Assembly: GCA_017516285.1 (NCBI GenBank)
Contig: JAFXDD010000003.1
Span: forward strand, 1 to 64,000
Length of the DNA stretch: 64,000 nucleotides
Source: Lachnospiraceae bacterium
GTDB lineage: Bacteria; Bacillota_A; Clostridia; Lachnospirales; Lachnospiraceae
Direction of reading: 5' to 3'
Of this stretch, positions 17,021-26,182 are shown piece by piece (position 1 is the first letter of the stretch; the number at the start of each line of letters is the position of its first letter). The translations under genes and the position numbers were made by a program. The notes under the pieces were generated by a model, which was given only the letters and a program-made list of their open reading frames with translations, did no database searches and had not been told where the DNA came from.

Positions 17021-18391
17021 ATGAAAAAAATGAAACATGCAGCAGCATATAAGGATGTTGTTGCTGTTTTGGGCAATGACGAAGAGGCACTTTATCAGCA
17101 TTATCTGACCTATGGATTAAAGGAAGGCAGAAATGTAAGCATTTATTTTAATGCACAGAAATATAGAGAGACCTATGGTGATCTGGATGCGGCTTTTGGC
17201 GACAATTGGGAGAAGTATGCTGAGCACTATGTTACCTTTGGATTGACTGAGGCAAGAGACGGTGGCGGTGAGTTCGATGCTGTTTCTTATGCACAGAGAT
17301 ATCCGGATTTATATGAGGCTTATGGCTATGACCTTGCCAAGCTTTCAGAGCACTACGAGGTATTTGGCGTGGCAGAGAACAGAAATGCGGAATCACAGGT
17401 GGTAGTAGAGGAAAGAGAAGCGATTATCAAGGCAGCGGAGGCTGACAAAGCAGAGGATGAAGCTACTCCTTCTGAAAGGGTAGAGGAAGAGTATAATGAA
17501 GCAGGCTTCCATTATGTATATACTTATGATGCAGCAGGAAATCTAATTCGTGCAGAAGTCTACAATCCGTCCGGTGAGTGGACAATTACCATAGAATTGG
17601 AATACAATGCCTCAGGCGTTGTTGTAAGGCAAAATGAAACATATCCGGATGGTAGATATGCAGTCGCCAATTTTGATGAGAATGGCAATCTGCTGACCTA
17701 TAAGGTAAACGATATTCTCATGGTGGAGGTAGTGTATACTGAAAATGGCAGAACCGAGTACAACTATGATGATACGGGGGCTTTAAGTGTTGTCGAGGAG
17801 TATGAAGGTGAACAGCTGGTAAAAAGAGTATTTTATCGTAATGGAGTTATCAGTAGTGAAAGCTATTATGATGCGGCTACCGGCAATGCAGAAAAGTCTA
17901 TTTATTATTTTGAGGATGGTACCAAATCCGGAGAAACTATGTATGATGCCGAAGGCAAGATAGAATAGTCCATTAGATATCATAGGGATGGATTTGTACA
18001 AATTGAAGTTTATTATGATGCTGATAAAAATCCGGTAAAGGAAATAGACTATCACGAGAATGGAAAGATTTCTTGCGTTATCGAATATGAGGCAGGCAAC
18101 ATGACCAAACAGACATCCTATGACGAAGCAGGCGTCATTAAGCGTGAGAGCTATTTTAATGAAGCCGGAGATGTATATAAGAGTGTCGGCTATGAAAATG
18201 GTGAAGTGTTATATATTCTTGAAAGTACCTTCAACGAAGCCGGTAAGATTGTAAAGAGAGTAGATAAGGATGCTGAGGGTGTGGTTACCGGATACTATGA
18301 GTATACCTATGCGGATGGCTACGTTTGCAGCAAATATTATAATGGTGCCGGAGAATTCCAGTACGAAAATACATATGAAGATAGGGAATAA
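17021..18391 (+). pseudogene. Repeat protein interrupted by an in-frame amber codon
   Basis: One frame runs from the ATG at 17021 to 18391 except for a single TAG at 17966-17968. Both sides encode the same kind of repeat, so this is one gene cut by a nonsense codon rather than two genes. The first ~125 residues hold three copies of a ~37-40-residue unit with the core Y..HY..FG..E.R, the second and third also carrying Y...Y.DL..A(F/Y)G. The rest consists of YD-like or MORN-type repeats (for example YTYDAAGNLI, YFNEAGDVY, TFNEAGKIV). There is no signal peptide, and the first unit lacks its usual beginning, so the N-terminus may be lost too. The 315-residue front part could still be made. Downstream of the stop, an ATG at 18101 has no good ribosome-binding site. 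Function unknown. Confidence 0.75.
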
Positions 18392-18423
18392 TATGCAGCG
18401 TTTTATAAATTTACGATATAATC

Positions 18424-18452
18424 TTGAAAAAGTGGGATAATAATGGTATAAT
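18424..18452 (+). promoter_or_regulatory. Promoter of the toxin-antitoxin operon
   Basis: TTGAAA (18424-18429), 17-base spacer, perfect TATAAT (18447-18452). An imperfect ATGG...CCAT symmetry overlaps the -10 and could be the autoregulatory site expected for this kind of operon. Confidence 0.7.
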
Positions 18453-18478
18453 TAATCCATAAATAGGAGGTGTAGACT

Positions 18479-18739
18479 ATGCCACAGATTATTCCAATAA
18501 AGGATTTAAAAAATACTTCGGAGATTTCCGAATTATGTCACAAGTCAGATGAGCCGATTTATATTACTAAAAATGGCTATGGAGATATGGTGATTATGAG
18601 CATTGATATTTATGAGCAGACCATGAAGCAGTTGAAGATTTATAGAGAACTGGAAATTTCAGAAAGACAGATTAGTGAAGGAAAGACTAGGGATGCAAGA
18701 GAGTCATTGACTGCTATGAGGAAACGCTATGTATTATAG
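18479..18739 (+). CDS. Phd/YefM-family antitoxin
   Basis: 86 residues; AGGAGG precedes the ATG. The N-terminal Phd/YefM fold is visible (IIPIKDLKNTSEISELCH, then EPIYITKNGYGDMVIMS and YEQ), a DNA-binding part, and the C-terminal tail would wrap the toxin. Antitoxins of this type neutralise a RelE/ParE-type partner and repress their own promoter. The last 11 bases overlap the toxin start, the usual arrangement. Confidence 0.87.
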   Translation: MPQIIPIKDLKNTSEISELCHKSDEPIYITKNGYGDMVIMSIDIYEQTMKQLKIYRELEISERQISEGKTRDARESLTAMRKRYVL

Positions 18740-19040
18740 ACTTATTATTACAGAAAAAGCAGAGGAACTGATGGACAACCTTGTGAAATATCTGCTTTAT
18801 CGGATTAAAAATCAGCAGGCTGCTATTCATTTGCTTGATAGTGTGGAGCGTGTGTATGAGCGGCTTGAAGAGAATCCTTTTCAATTTCCTATATGCAGGG
18901 ATGAATATCTTGCACACAAAGGATATAGAGAGGCTGTTTTACTTGATATGAATTATCTGATAATTTTTAAAGTGGAAAATAATGAAGTGTATGTATTAGG
19001 AGTTTTCCATGAATTGGAGAAATATCAAAATAAGTTATAG
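18729..19040 (+). CDS. RelE/ParE-family toxin
   Basis: 103 residues. The sequence shows the ParE-like pattern: N-terminal YRLIITEKAEELMDNLVKYL, then NPFQFPICRDEYLAHKGYREAVLLDMNYLIIFKV and a final VLGVFHELEKYQ. RelE members cut mRNA on ribosomes; ParE members poison gyrase. The two cannot be separated here, though the Y.I.F.V...V.V..V..H order is like ParE. Co-transcribed with and overlapping the antitoxin. A terminator follows. Confidence 0.85.
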   Translation: MYYRLIITEKAEELMDNLVKYLLYRIKNQQAAIHLLDSVERVYERLEENPFQFPICRDEYLAHKGYREAVLLDMNYLIIFKVENNEVYVLGVFHELEKYQNKL

Positions 19041-19078
19041 GTAAATATTAAGTTTAAAAAGATGATAAATATTTCCAT

Positions 19079-19117
19079 AAAAAAGTTCAGACTTATTTAC
19101 AAGCCTGACTTTTTTTG
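19079..19117 (+). terminator. Terminator of the toxin-antitoxin operon
   Basis: Imperfect A-rich/T-rich stem: AAAAAGTTCAG (19080-19090) with CTGACTTTTT (19105 onward), one bulge, followed by a T-run. Confidence 0.7.
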
Positions 19118-19201
19118 GTACATTAGAATAGTATGTTTTTTTGACAGCGAAAAATTATAAGCTGTCCTGAATAATTGATGTATAATATTGGAGGATGTAA
19201 C

Positions 19202-20797
19202 GTGGGTGCATATACCAAGGAAATCAATAGAAGAAGAACTTTTGCCATCATTTCTCATCCGGATGCCGGTAAGACGACTCTGACGGAGAAGTTTCTTTTG
19301 TATGGTGGCGCGATTAATTTAGCGGGAAGTGTTAAGGGAAAGGCTACTGCCAGACATGCAGTCAGTGACTGGATGGAGATTGAAAAGGAGAGAGGTATTT
19401 CTGTAACCAGTTCCGTGCTGCAGTTTGAATATGACGGATTTTGTATTAATATTCTGGATACACCGGGACATCAGGATTTCTCCGAGGATACGTATCGTAC
19501 GCTTATGGCTGCGGATAGTGCAGTCATGGTTATTGATGCCAATAAAGGTGTAGAGCCGCAGACCAGAAAACTCTTTAAGGTTTGTGCGATGCGCGGTATT
19601 CCTATTTTTACGTTTATCAATAAATTAGACCGAGATGTAGACGATATGTTTGCATTATTGGATGAGATTGAAAGTGAGTTGGGAATTGCAACATGTCCAA
19701 TCAACTGGCCGATTGGCTCAGGCAAGGCATTTCAAGGGGTTTACGACAGAGAAAGAGAATGTATTTACAAATTTACCGATACGGAAAAGGGAACGAAGGA
19801 AGGTGCCGTTACAGAGGTATCTGTTTCTGACAGAGATGGCCTCGTAAAAGAGATTGGTGAGGCTGCCACAGATACGTTGTTAGAAGAAATAGAATTGTTG
19901 GATGGTGCAAGTGCAGAGTTTGATTTGGCACGTGTACATGCAGGGAAGCTTACTCCTGTATTTTTCGGTTCTGCGCTAACCAACTTTGGTGTAGAGGAAT
20001 TTTTAAAGCATTTCCTGGATATGACGACTACTCCATTGTCCCGCGTGGCTGATTGCGGTGAGATTATTCCGGACGAGCATGACTTCAGTGCATTTGTATT
20101 TAAAATTCAGGCCAATATGAACAAAAACCATCGTGACCGAATTGCTTTCATGCGCATTTGCTCCGGTAAGTTTGATGCTGCCATGGAGGTGCGTCATGTA
20201 CAGGGGGGCAAGACTATGCGTCTGAGCCAGCCACAGCAGATTATGGCAAGTGAGCGTAAAATTTTAGAAGAAGCCTATGCAGGCGATATTATTGGTGTGT
20301 TTGACCCGGGCATTTTCTCTATTGGTGATACGGTTTGTATGCCAAAGGAAAACTTCCGCTATGCAGGTATTCCGACCTTTGCACCGGAGCATTTTGCAAG
20401 GGTACGTCAGGTTGATACCATGAAGCGTAAGCAGTTTGTAAAGGGTATTAATCAGATTGCCCAAGAGGGTGCTATACAGATTTTCCAGGAATTTAATTCC
20501 GGTATGGAAGAGGTTATCGTAGGTGTGGTAGGTGTGCTACAGTTTGACGTGTTGAAGTATCGCATGGAGAATGAGTACAATGTGGAAATCAGACTGGAAA
20601 ATCTGCCTTATGAGCATATCCGCTGGATTGAGAACAAGGAAATTGATTTGTCAAAGATTGTCGGTACCTCTGATATGAAGAAGGTTTGCGATTTGAAGGG
20701 TAATCCGCTGCTTCTTTTTGTCAACAGCTGGTCTATCGGTATGACGTTGGATAGAAACAAAGACCTTGTTTTAAGTGAATTTGGCACAGCAGATTAA
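19202..20797 (+). CDS. prfC: Peptide chain release factor 3
   Basis: GTPase that removes RF1 or RF2 from the ribosome after peptide release. 531 residues from the GTG at 19202, which has GGAGG seven bases upstream; the in-frame ATG at 19175 lacks one. Translation-factor GTPase motifs are clear: HPDAGKTT (residues 19-26), the G3 motif DTPGHQDF, and NKLDRD. Length and the C-terminal region (YEHIRWI..) match RF3 rather than EF-G. It stands alone between a toxin-antitoxin module and leuA. Confidence 0.95.
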   Translation: MGAYTKEINRRRTFAIISHPDAGKTTLTEKFLLYGGAINLAGSVKGKATARHAVSDWMEIEKERGISVTSSVLQFEYDGFCINILDTPGHQDFSEDTYRTLMAADSAVMVIDANKGVEPQTRKLFKVCAMRGIPIFTFINKLDRDVDDMFALLDEIESELGIATCPINWPIGSGKAFQGVYDRERECIYKFTDTEKGTKEGAVTEVSVSDRDGLVKEIGEAATDTLLEEIELLDGASAEFDLARVHAGKLTPVFFGSALTNFGVEEFLKHFLDMTTTPLSRVADCGEIIPDEHDFSAFVFKIQANMNKNHRDRIAFMRICSGKFDAAMEVRHVQGGKTMRLSQPQQIMASERKILEEAYAGDIIGVFDPGIFSIGDTVCMPKENFRYAGIPTFAPEHFARVRQVDTMKRKQFVKGINQIAQEGAIQIFQEFNSGMEEVIVGVVGVLQFDVLKYRMENEYNVEIRLENLPYEHIRWIENKEIDLSKIVGTSDMKKVCDLKGNPLLLFVNSWSIGMTLDRNKDLVLSEFGTAD

Positions 20798-20822
20798 AAT
20801 AAATCAAGAAAATTGATTAAAT

Positions 20823-20896
20823 ACACACCTTGTGGCAATGTAAAAGCTATGGTATCCTAGGAACATAGTTTTAAACCACAGGTGTGTTTTGGTTTT
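20823..20896 (+). promoter_or_regulatory. Long hairpin in the prfC-leuA gap: terminator or attenuator
   Basis: Arms ACACACCTTGTGG (20823-20835) and CCACAGGTGTGT (20876-20887) pair with a single bulge and are followed by TTTGGTTTT. Inside is a second small stem CTATG/CATAG (20847-20851 and 20864-20868). It starts 25 bases after the prfC stop and ends 30 bases before leuA. It could simply end prfC, or control leuA. No T-box sequence and no leucine-rich leader peptide were seen. Confidence 0.6.
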
Positions 20897-20926
20897 ATGA
20901 ACCTGTTGGAATTTTGGAGGAATTAC

Positions 20927-22921
20927 ATGAACGCGAAAGAAAAATACGGAATATCATATTTTATGCCACCTGAAGTGACCTATGACTGGGTGAAAAAGGA
21001 GACCATTACCGAAGCACCAATCTGGTGCAGCGTAGACTTACGTGACGGTAATCAGGCCCTTATCGAGCCAATGGGTCTTCAAGAGAAGCTGGAATATTTT
21101 AAAATGTTGGTGGATATCGGTTTTAAAGAGATTGAGGTAGGCTTCCCGGCTGCTTCTGATACAGAGTATCAGTTTGCAAGAGCCCTTATTGAAAATAAAA
21201 TGATACCTCAGGATGTGACCATTCAGGTGCTGACTCAGGCTAGGGAGCATATTATTAAAAAGACCTTTGAGGCATTAAAGGGAGCACCTCATGCTATTGT
21301 GCACCTGTACAATTCTACTTCTGTGGCACAGCGCGAGCAGGTCTTTCGAAAGAGCAAGGAAGAGGTAAAGACCATTGCTATTGAGGGAGCCAAGCTGTTA
21401 AAGAAGTTGGCAGATGAGACAGAAGGCAATTTTACCTTTGAATACAGCCCTGAGAGCTTCCCTGGCACGGAGGTGGATTATGCCGTGGAGGTATGTAATG
21501 CAGTATTGGATGTATGGCAGCCGACCCCGGATAACAAAGCTATTATTAATATTCCTACTACTGTGCAGATTGCCATGCCTCATGTGTTTGCCTGCCAGAT
21601 TGAATACATACATAAGCATTTAAAATATAGAGACAGCGTTATTTTAAGCGTACATCCGCACAATGACCGTGGTTGTGGCATCAGCGATGCAGAGCTTGGT
21701 GTGTTGGCCGGTGCAGACAGGGTAGAGGGTACCCTGTTTGGTAACGGAGAGCGTACCGGTAATGTAGATATTATCACATTAGCTATGAATATGGTATGTC
21801 ATGGTGTTGAGTCCGGTTTGGATTTTTCTAATATTACCAAAATTCGAGAGAAATACGAGCATCTGGTTGGTATGCATGTGTATGAGCGTACACCTTATGC
21901 CGGTGATTTGGTATTTACTGCCTTCTCCGGTTCCCATCAGGATGCTATCAGCAAGGGCATGAGCTGGTGGAAGGAAGGTAAGAGCGGCAGTAAGTGGACC
22001 GTTCCGTACTTACCGATTGACCCGAAGGATGTGGGCAGAGAGTATGAGTCAGACGTAATTCGTATTAACAGCCAGTCCGGAAAAGGTGGCGTAGCCTTTA
22101 TTTTGAAGCAGAATTATGGTATTGCCCTTCCAAATGCCATGAAGGAAGAGGTGGGATATCTGGTTAAAGGTGTTTCTGACAGAAAGCATCAGGAACTGAC
22201 ACCAAAGGATATTTATCAGATTTTCGAGGATACTTATGTAAACCATACGCCTATTTATGACGTGTCTGAGTGCCACTTTGTACAGAAGAACGGTATTATT
22301 GCCAAGGTTACCATTGCCCAGGATAGAGAAGCACGTACCATTGAAACCATGGGTAACGGTCGTCTGGATGCAGTGAGCAATGCAGTAAAGGCATATTTCG
22401 GTGTTAATTATGAGTTGGCAAGCTACGAAGAGCATGCTGTCGGCAAGGGTTCTACCTCTAAGGCAGCAGCCTTTGTATCCATTGTGTCTGAGGGCAAGGT
22501 ATATTGGGGCGTAGGTATTGATGAAGATATTATCAGGTCTTCCATTGAAGCTTTGGTATCTGCAACCAACAAGCTGTTAGAGGATGCGCATATTACAGAG
22601 GGCAGAGAAGAGCGCATTGTGGACATTATGAATTACATTCAGAACCATTATCAGGATGTGACCTTGGATGTTTTGGTGGAACAGTTTCACCTGACCAAGC
22701 CATATTTGTCCAAATACATTAAGCAAAAGGCCGGCATGACCTTCCAGGAGGCCGTAAAGGCAGCCCGCATGAAAAAGGCCCGCATCCTGTTAAAAGAGTC
22801 CACTTTGACGGTGGAAAGCATCGCAACTGAGGTGGGCTACGAAAATGTAGAGCATTTTAATCGACTCTTTAAAAAGATTTATAATATGACCCCAAGCCAA
22901 TTCCAACGCGAAGGAAGATAA
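20927..22921 (+). CDS. leuA: 2-isopropylmalate synthase fused to an AraC-type DNA-binding domain
   Basis: First enzyme of leucine synthesis: acetyl-CoA plus 2-oxoisovalerate to 2-isopropylmalate. 664 residues from the ATG at 20927 (TTGGAGG upstream). Residues ~1-370 are the catalytic barrel (DLRDGNQ at 38-43; zinc-binding HPHNDRG from H243). Residues ~370-555 contain the linker and the LeuA regulatory domain. Residues ~560-664 form an AraC/XylS-type double HTH ([20 protein letters not shown], then [25 protein letters not shown]). A stand-alone LeuA of this type would end near residue 555. The frame is uninterrupted across the junction, so this is a true fusion in the sequence. A DNA-binding, self-regulating enzyme is a reasonable inference, but not shown. 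No other leu gene is adjacent. Confidence 0.92.
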   Translation: MNAKEKYGISYFMPPEVTYDWVKKETITEAPIWCSVDLRDGNQALIEPMGLQEKLEYFKMLVDIGFKEIEVGFPAASDTEYQFARALIENKMIPQDVTIQVLTQAREHIIKKTFEALKGAPHAIVHLYNSTSVAQREQVFRKSKEEVKTIAIEGAKLLKKLADETEGNFTFEYSPESFPGTEVDYAVEVCNAVLDVWQPTPDNKAIINIPTTVQIAMPHVFACQIEYIHKHLKYRDSVILSVHPHNDRGCGISDAELGVLAGADRVEGTLFGNGERTGNVDIITLAMNMVCHGVESGLDFSNITKIREKYEHLVGMHVYERTPYAGDLVFTAFSGSHQDAISKGMSWWKEGKSGSKWTVPYLPIDPKDVGREYESDVIRINSQSGKGGVAFILKQNYGIALPNAMKEEVGYLVKGVSDRKHQELTPKDIYQIFEDTYVNHTPIYDVSECHFVQKNGIIAKVTIAQDREARTIETMGNGRLDAVSNAVKAYFGVNYELASYEEHAVGKGSTSKAAAFVSIVSEGKVYWGVGIDEDIIRSSIEALVSATNKLLEDAHITEGREERIVDIMNYIQNHYQDVTLDVLVEQFHLTKPYLSKYIKQKAGMTFQEAVKAARMKKARILLKESTLTVESIATEVGYENVEHFNRLFKKIYNMTPSQFQREGR

Positions 22922-22946
22922 TGTAATTAACAACAAGAATAACAAC

Positions 22947-22986
22947 AAGACGCAGTATTAACTATTGCGTCTTTGTTTTTTTTTTG
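22947..22986 (+). terminator. Terminator after leuA
   Basis: AAGACGCA (22947-22954) pairs with TGCGTCTT (22966-22973), followed by a long T-run. Confidence 0.85.
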
Positions 22987-22993
22987 GTATACT
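22965..22993 (+). promoter_or_regulatory. Possible promoter for the Asp23 gene
   Basis: TTGCGT (22965-22970), 17-base spacer, TATACT (22988-22993). The -35 lies within the leuA terminator arm. The -35 match is only moderate. Confidence 0.45.
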
Positions 22994-23029
22994 TAACAAA
23001 AGTGTTATTGTATGAAGAGGAGGTTTCCT

Positions 23030-23398
23030 ATGGACAATAGAAGTAATTATATCTTAAAAGAAGATGAGAATGCAGGCAGTGTGTATCTGGCTGATGATGT
23101 GGTGGCCATGATTGCAGGTCTGGCCGCTATCAGAGATGTAGAGGGTGTAACTGCAGTGGGTGATTCTACCAAGAAGAGTCTGGCCAGTCAGAATGTAAAG
23201 AAGGCTGCAAGAGGCGTTAAGGTTGAAATTGCAGATGGCATTGTAAATGTAGAGCTTTCTTTGGCCATTTCTTACGGATACAATATTCCTGAGACATGCC
23301 GTAAGGTACAGTATAAGGTGGCAGGCACTATTGAGAATATGACAGGCCTTAAGGTGGCAGGTGTAAACATTCGTATTGCCGGTTTAAATATGAACTAA
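23030..23398 (+). CDS. Asp23/Gls24 family envelope-stress-type protein
   Basis: 122 residues from the ATG at 23030 (GAGGAGG upstream). The Asp23/Gls24 (DUF322) pattern is clear: VYLADDVVAMIAGLAA near the N-terminus, VKVEIADGIVNVELSLAISYG in the middle and VNIRIAGL at the end. Members such as YqhY often lie next to accBC and nusB in Firmicutes, and this one is directly upstream of nusB. The B. subtilis neighbour is linked to fatty-acid synthesis control, but the exact role is unsettled. Probably first gene of the nusB cluster. Confidence 0.87.
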   Translation: MDNRSNYILKEDENAGSVYLADDVVAMIAGLAAIRDVEGVTAVGDSTKKSLASQNVKKAARGVKVEIADGIVNVELSLAISYGYNIPETCRKVQYKVAGTIENMTGLKVAGVNIRIAGLNMN

Positions 23399-23427
23399 TT
23401 GTTGAAAATAAATTTACAGAGGTTATT

Positions 23428-23832
23428 ATGACAAGATCAGAACTGCGAGAATATTTGTTTAAGCTTTTATTCCGTGTAGAATTTAATGAGCCTGAGGATA
23501 TGGTACAGCAGAAGGAGCTTTTTTTTGCTGATGATGAGGTAAGCTTTTCCGGGAAGGATGAGACCTATATTGCAGAGAAGTTTGAGCGCATTAAGGCAGT
23601 ACTTCCGGAACTGGATGAGGCACTTTTTGCAAAGGCAGAGGGGTGGACGGCAAACCGCATCGGCAAGGTAGAGCTTACCATTTTCCGTCTGGCTATTTAT
23701 GAAATATTAAAGGATGATACAGTACCGACCGGTGTAGCTATTAACGAAGCTGTGGAGCTTGCCAAGAAATATGGGCAGGATAATGCCGGCAGCTTTGTGA
23801 ATGGTGTATTGGCCAAGTTTGTAAAAGAGTAG
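23428..23832 (+). CDS. nusB: Transcription antitermination factor NusB
   Basis: RNA-binding factor that with NusE (ribosomal S10) joins rRNA antitermination complexes. 134 residues, all helical; the conserved end TGVAINEAVELAKKYGQDNAGSFVNGVLAKF matches NusB. Its place between the Asp23 gene and xseA is the usual Clostridia arrangement. The middle (VQQKELFFADDEVSFSGKDE) is more divergent than in Bacillus. Confidence 0.93.
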   Translation: MTRSELREYLFKLLFRVEFNEPEDMVQQKELFFADDEVSFSGKDETYIAEKFERIKAVLPELDEALFAKAEGWTANRIGKVELTIFRLAIYEILKDDTVPTGVAINEAVELAKKYGQDNAGSFVNGVLAKFVKE

Positions 23833-23840
23833 TCAGGATT

Positions 23841-25067
23841 ATGGCGAATGTTTATTCTGTTACACAAGTAAATAATTATATCAAAAATATGTTCACGCAG
23901 GACTTTTTATTGCAGGACCTCTCTATTCAGGGAGAGGTCAGCAACTGCAAGTACCATTCCTCTGGACATATTTATTTTACGTTGAAGGATTCAGGTGGTA
24001 CCATTGCCTGCATTATGTTTGCAGGTTTCAGGAAAGGACTTGAATTTCGCCTGGAGGAAGGCCAGAAGATAGTAGTTACAGGCAGTGTGGATGTGTATGA
24101 ACGTGACGGCAGATATCAGCTATATGCTAAGGAGATTCGTCTGGCGGGGCTAGGGCAGCTTTTTGAACGCTTTGAAGCCCTAAAGGCAGAGCTTCAGGAA
24201 ATGGGTATGTTTGCTCAGGAGTACAAGCATCCTATTCCAAAGTATATTCGCACCTTGGGCGTGGTCACAGCCTCTACCGGAGCAGCAGTCAGGGATATTA
24301 TTCAGATTGCCATGAGGCGCAATCCTTTTGTGCAGATTATCCTGTATCCGGCCCAGGTGCAAGGTGAGGGGGCTGCAGAGAGCATTGTGAAGGGGATTCA
24401 TGCTCTGGAGGCTATGCAGGTGGATGTGATGATTGTAGGCCGTGGCGGTGGCTCTATTGAGGATTTATGGGCGTTTAACGAGCGTATAGTAGCAGAGGCT
24501 GTTTTTCACTGCTCCGTGCCGGTCATTTCTGCGGTAGGCCATGAGACGGATACTACTATTATTGATTTTGTGTCTGATTTACGAGCTCCTACGCCATCTG
24601 CGGCAGCAGAGCTTGCAGTATATGATGTGGTTTTGCTTCGGGCCCAGTTAGAGTCCTATGAGGGTGCCTTGTCCAGTGGTATGTACCAGAAGCTGGATTA
24701 TTATCGCAGGGCGGCGGAGCATTACAAGCGTCTTTTGCAGATGAAGCATCCGGCCCATCAAATCAGGGAGCAGAGGCATAGACTCATGGTTTTGGAAGAA
24801 CGTTTGCAGTCTGCCATGAGGCATCAGATAGAGGCAAGGCGCACAGAGCTTAAGCTAAAGGTCAGTCAATTAAAGGGACTTTCTCCTCTTGAGAAGCTGG
24901 AGCAGGGACTGAGTTATGTGGCTTTTAAAGACGGCAGTGCGGTGCATAGTGTGGAACAGGTAGAGGAAGGTACTGCACTTCGTATTCAGTTAAAGGATGG
25001 CAGAGTGTTTGCCACGGTTACAGGAAAGGAGCACATGGATGTCAAAGAAAAATATGGCTGTGAATGA
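23841..25067 (+). CDS. xseA: Exodeoxyribonuclease VII large subunit
   Basis: Catalytic subunit of the single-strand-specific exonuclease VII. 408 residues: N-terminal OB-fold (SIQGEVSNCKYHSSGHIYFTLKD, ~26-48), the catalytic domain with VVTASTGAAVRDI, GRGGGSIEDLWAFN and PVISAVGHETDTT, and a C-terminal coiled-coil stalk that binds small subunits. Complete and of normal length. Overlaps xseB by 29 bases. Confidence 0.95.
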   Translation: MANVYSVTQVNNYIKNMFTQDFLLQDLSIQGEVSNCKYHSSGHIYFTLKDSGGTIACIMFAGFRKGLEFRLEEGQKIVVTGSVDVYERDGRYQLYAKEIRLAGLGQLFERFEALKAELQEMGMFAQEYKHPIPKYIRTLGVVTASTGAAVRDIIQIAMRRNPFVQIILYPAQVQGEGAAESIVKGIHALEAMQVDVMIVGRGGGSIEDLWAFNERIVAEAVFHCSVPVISAVGHETDTTIIDFVSDLRAPTPSAAAELAVYDVVLLRAQLESYEGALSSGMYQKLDYYRRAAEHYKRLLQMKHPAHQIREQRHRLMVLEERLQSAMRHQIEARRTELKLKVSQLKGLSPLEKLEQGLSYVAFKDGSAVHSVEQVEEGTALRIQLKDGRVFATVTGKEHMDVKEKYGCE

Positions 25068-25275
25068 GGCCGAATGTAACATTTCCTTAGAAGAGGCATT
25101 TGAAAAGCTGGATGAATTGATTACAGAGCTGGAAAAGCCGGATAATTCCCTGGAGGCTTCTTTTAAGGCTTTCGAACAGGGTATGAAGCTTGTCAGATAC
25201 TGCAATGCTTCTATAGACAAAGTTGAAAAAAAGGTACTTGTTTTGGGACAAGATGGTGAATTAGATGAATTTTAA
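25039..25275 (+). CDS. xseB: Exodeoxyribonuclease VII small subunit
   Basis: 78 residues. ATG at 25039 is chosen because AAAGGAG sits seven bases upstream; the ATG four bases before belongs to the xseA frame. The conserved helix-pair is visible (SLEEAFEKLDELITELEKPDNSLE, then SFKAFEQGMKLVRYCNASIDKVEKKV). Overlaps xseA upstream and ispA downstream (11 bases), so the three are translated as a coupled set. Confidence 0.93.
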   Translation: MSKKNMAVNEAECNISLEEAFEKLDELITELEKPDNSLEASFKAFEQGMKLVRYCNASIDKVEKKVLVLGQDGELDEF

Positions 25276-26158
25276 TGAAACCCTAACAATTAAAGTAGAT
25301 AATATAGAAAAAATTATAAAAAAATTTCTTCCGAAGGAGGAAGGTTACCAAAGAACTGTGCTGGAAGCCATGAATTACAGCGTGTTGGCGGGAGGAAAGA
25401 GACTTCGCCCTATGCTGGTGCAGGAAGTGTTTGAAGCCTTTGGCGGTAACGGAGATGTGGCAGAGCCTTTTATGGCAGCTATTGAAATGATTCACACCTA
25501 TTCTCTGGTGCATGATGATTTGCCGGCCATGGATAATGACGAGTACAGACGAGGCCGCAAGACCACTCATGTGGTGTATGGAGAGGCTATGGGTATTCTG
25601 GCAGGAGACGGGCTGTTAAATTATGCTTTTGAGACTGCATTAAGTGCCTTTGACAGGGCAGATATCGCTATGTATCCGCGCATTGCAAGAGCCTTACAGG
25701 TGCTTTCACGTAAGGCAGGCATTTACGGCATGATAGGCGGGCAGGTTTGTGATATTGAGTCCGAAAGCAGCACAGAGCCTATCAGTGCAGACAAGCTATT
25801 GTTTATTCATGAGCACAAAACAGCAGCACTGATTCAGGCAGCTATGATGATAGGCGGTATTTTGGCCGGAGCTGATGAGAAGGCAGTAGCCGGATTAGAG
25901 CAGTCAGCCTATGATTTAGGGCTTGCTTTCCAGATACAGGATGATATTCTGGATGTGACCAGCACTTTCGAGGAATTGGGCAAGCCTATTGGCAGTGATT
26001 TAAAAAACAACAAGCAGACCTATGTGTCTATTTATGGTCTGGAGCATGCAAGGGCAGAGGTAAAGCGGCTGAGTGAGGAAGCAATTTCTTTATTAGGGCT
26101 TGATTCTGACAGTTTTTTGGTTAAACTATTTGAAAGCTTAATTTATAGAAGCAAATAA
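25265..26158 (+). CDS. ispA: Polyprenyl (farnesyl) diphosphate synthase
   Basis: Condenses isopentenyl diphosphate with allylic diphosphates, giving farnesyl or geranyl diphosphate for quinones and cell-wall lipid carriers. 297 residues. The first aspartate-rich motif is DDLPAMD (from D84), the second is QDDILD (around D226), with GGKRLRP for substrate binding near residue 44. Short-chain specificity fits the length. It precedes dxs, so this part of the operon makes isoprenoid precursors. Confidence 0.94.
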   Translation: MNFNETLTIKVDNIEKIIKKFLPKEEGYQRTVLEAMNYSVLAGGKRLRPMLVQEVFEAFGGNGDVAEPFMAAIEMIHTYSLVHDDLPAMDNDEYRRGRKTTHVVYGEAMGILAGDGLLNYAFETALSAFDRADIAMYPRIARALQVLSRKAGIYGMIGGQVCDIESESSTEPISADKLLFIHEHKTAALIQAAMMIGGILAGADEKAVAGLEQSAYDLGLAFQIQDDILDVTSTFEELGKPIGSDLKNNKQTYVSIYGLEHARAEVKRLSEEAISLLGLDSDSFLVKLFESLIYRSK

Positions 26159-26182
26159 TATGTTCCAAAATCAGGAGAAGAT

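Noticed and set aside
17966..17968. TAG as a recoded amino acid (pyrrolysine or suppressor)
   Set aside because: No pyl genes are visible, other genes here use TAG as a normal stop (greA, nusB, recA), and the gene is a repeat protein tolerant of loss.
19141..19186. TTGACA and TATAAT as a prfC promoter
   Set aside because: Both hexamers are present but 34 bases apart, far from the 16-18 needed, so they do not form one promoter.
20798..20926. T-box riboswitch upstream of leuA
   Set aside because: The conserved T-box core sequence is not present in the gap.
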